Source: Heliocidaris erythrogramma
Lineage: Eukaryota; Echinodermata; Echinoidea; Camarodonta; Echinometridae
Direction of reading: 5' to 3'
DNA: 64,000 bases
Assembly: GCA_025617745.1 (NCBI GenBank)
Contig: CM046856.1
Location: 44,011,049 to 44,075,048, forward strand
In this document: positions 54,201 to 57,200 of the stretch, piece after piece
Layout: every line of letters starts with the position of its first letter
Numbering within the stretch: position 1 is the first letter of the stretch
Notes under the pieces: model-generated
What the model was told of the DNA's origin: nothing
Databases searched by the model: none
The model's input: only the letters and a program-made list of their open reading frames with translations
Program-made: the position numbers and the translations under genes

Positions 54201-57200
54201 ACGTGGGAGCACCCAGTTGTAGCTCAGATCATTCCCGGTCTCAAATGATTGACAGTTGTCGATCAGATCGAGTGCGCCAATCACGAGACCTGTAAGAAAG
54301 TAGAGAATTAATATAGCCTTAAACCAGCGAGCAGATACGAGCAGAAAATTCATGTGTTTGTAATAATAATAAAAGATAAAAGATTTCGCCCTAAGTCGCA
54401 GTTAGAGTTATTAGGGCGAAATCTTTTATCTCATTCTTTTGTTACGTTTCGCCCTAACCCACACTCGTTTCGCCCGAACGTTGAGTTTCTATTGTGACGG
54501 AATAAACCTATTGTTACGGTTTCGCCTTAAGTCGCTGTTAGGTAAATAATGATAACAATAATAATAATAACAATAATAATGACGATAATACATGTAATAC
54601 TACTACTGATAAAATATAATTAAGAAAGATAATAAGAAAGATGGAACTAATAATGATAATAATAATAATAATAATAATGAATATTTATAAAGCGCCACAT
54701 CCACTAAAATAAAGTGCTCAAGGTGCTGGAAAATAGAAATTACAGTTACACAGGTAGGATAGAGATCACATAGAAAACATAATTGCAAATTGTCCAAACA
54801 CTACAGCACATGTTGCAAATACATAATAATAATGATAAAAATATACAAAGGTATGTAACATGGGAAGAAATGGCCAGGAAACCAGCATACATTAATCAAA
54901 TGCTTTTTGGAACAGATGTGTTTTCAGGGAAGTCTTAAATGAATTTACAGTGGATATATCTCTAAGTGGCTGTGGCAGTTGGTTCCAGAGAGTGGATCCC
55001 GCATGTGAAAAAGATCGATCCCCCCATAATGTTTTCGTTTTAGGTACAACAAGTAGGGAAGAGTCAGAGGACCTTAGTTGTCTACGGGGATTGTAACGAT
55101 TAAACAAAACAGAGTTATACTCAAGAGCCGTACCATGAAGACAATGAAATACAAGCAAAAGAATCTTAAATATACTACGAAACTTTACAGGAAGCCAATG
55201 AAGCGATTTAAGGATATGTGTTATATGATTAAACTTGTTTGATAAGGTGACAACTCGAGTAGCAGTATTTTGAAACATTTGTAAATGAGAAACTTCAGTT
55301 TGAGGTAAACGGTACATGAGTGAATTACAAAAGTCTAAGCGAGATGAAATAAGAGCATGTACAATCTTCAGAACGTGTGAGGTATTTTCGGATCATTCCC
55401 AAGTTTCTTAGCTGGTAACGTACAGATTTGCAGGTATTGGATACATGGTTTGACATTGACATGGCACAATCAAAAGTTACTCCTAAATTTCTACAAGATT
55501 TACTAGCATAGATAGATACAACAATTATTGATAGAAATACAATGTGTACATTGACATTATAATATAGGATTTCCCGGCCAATTTCGTAAAATTATCATTC
55601 ATATCATTTTCAGTGCATTCAAATTCGTGTGTCCGAAGCGGTGGAGTGACTTTGGTCAAACGATTTCATATTTCGTGCTTTCAAATTCGTTTTTAGGCAC
55701 CAAAATTAATGGTTACCAATTTCGTTTTGGGGCATGAATTTCCACATTTCAGCAATCAAATTAGTGCGATGGGTGTGGTAAGCACCTACAGTCACTTTCA
55801 ATTTCGTTTGCGAGCAATTGGTTTCCTCAATTGAGCATTCATTTTCGTAATACAAATACGTGTAATCTAGAGTGATCTGTCCATTTAATCATTAAAGGTG
55901 ACTTGAAATTCTTTTTGTTATCACTTATTTACTCGTCACAATATTCATCATTTTGATCTCAACATAATTTAACCAACATTTTGTGTTATCTTCAATAATC
56001 AATTATCGCATGCATATTATGATCATCATATTGTTTTAATCATCTTAATTTTACATCAGTGTTTTTATATTATCATGATCATTATGTTTTTGTCATTATA
56101 ATTTTAGACATTTGTTTACATCATGATCATCACATTGTTTTGGATATTTATATTTTACGTCTATAGTTTTTTTTCATTATAAATGTATTGTTTTTGTAAT
56201 CGCCAGTTTTTATTGTCACCATAATCATCTTAATGTTATGTGATGTTCTCTGTTACATCTTTATTTCCATAATCATCGAATATTTTGTGTTCTTCATTTT
56301 ACATCTGTACTTTCATCATCAGGCGTGACCAACGTACAGTACATTGTTCTAGAGTTGATATTCAGCCATCTATGGGTTTGCGTGCTAAGCACCTTCCCGT
56401 GTAGGCCTGGGTATGACGATACCATTGGTCACACTTCTCTTGGGTGATGATATCGACGTTGTTGCGTCCAACTTGCTGGATGAGGTTGCATCGCCACTGT
56501 TGCAAATTCATCTCGGCCATGCGTGCTGCTTCACGGTCGCCGAACCTCCGCTGCCATCGTGGACGTGCGAGGTCTCGTTTGACAGCAGCTTTGAAGGCGC
56601 TGTGTGCCATCTCCGTGGGATTGAGAAATGGTGAATATGGCGGGAGTGTCTTGAGGTGAATTCTCGGGTGGACTCCATCGGCATGTTCTGGCAGTTGCGA
56701 TCTTATATGTGGGCGGGCGTTGTCATAGATGATGAAGACATCCGTGTCAGGAGGAAAGAATTGGTTACACTGGCGTGCCGCCTCCAGGAGGAACGCTTCA
56801 AAGCTCTCCCTTGTGACGGCATCACAGGACATGATGGTATGGTGCACCAAGCCCACTGCATCAGAGACTGCAAAAGTAAAGTTGCAGTTGCGTCCGCGTT
56901 GGCCATGAACTACCATCCTTGCTGGTTCTCAACGTGGAGCTCTCCCCTGCGATCTTCGGGTCCAGATGTTATATCCACATTCATCCACGAAGACGCAGTG
57001 GGCAAGATTGCCAATCTGTAGGAACCAATCCGCATACTCAGCTCGTTGGTCCAGGACACGGGGAACATTTCGAGCATCAGGGACGTCCTCCACCAACTTG
57101 AGCGTTATGAGCATGCCATCTAGCGCCCTGGCAATGGTTGATGTGCTCACCGCGGGTTTATCTGGGAGATATTCAGCCAGATCATCTGTTGTAGTGTCAG

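Noticed and set aside
54373-54431. Telomere-like TTAGGG
   Set aside because: Only one TTAGGG inside an 11-bp unit; no tandem hexamer array.
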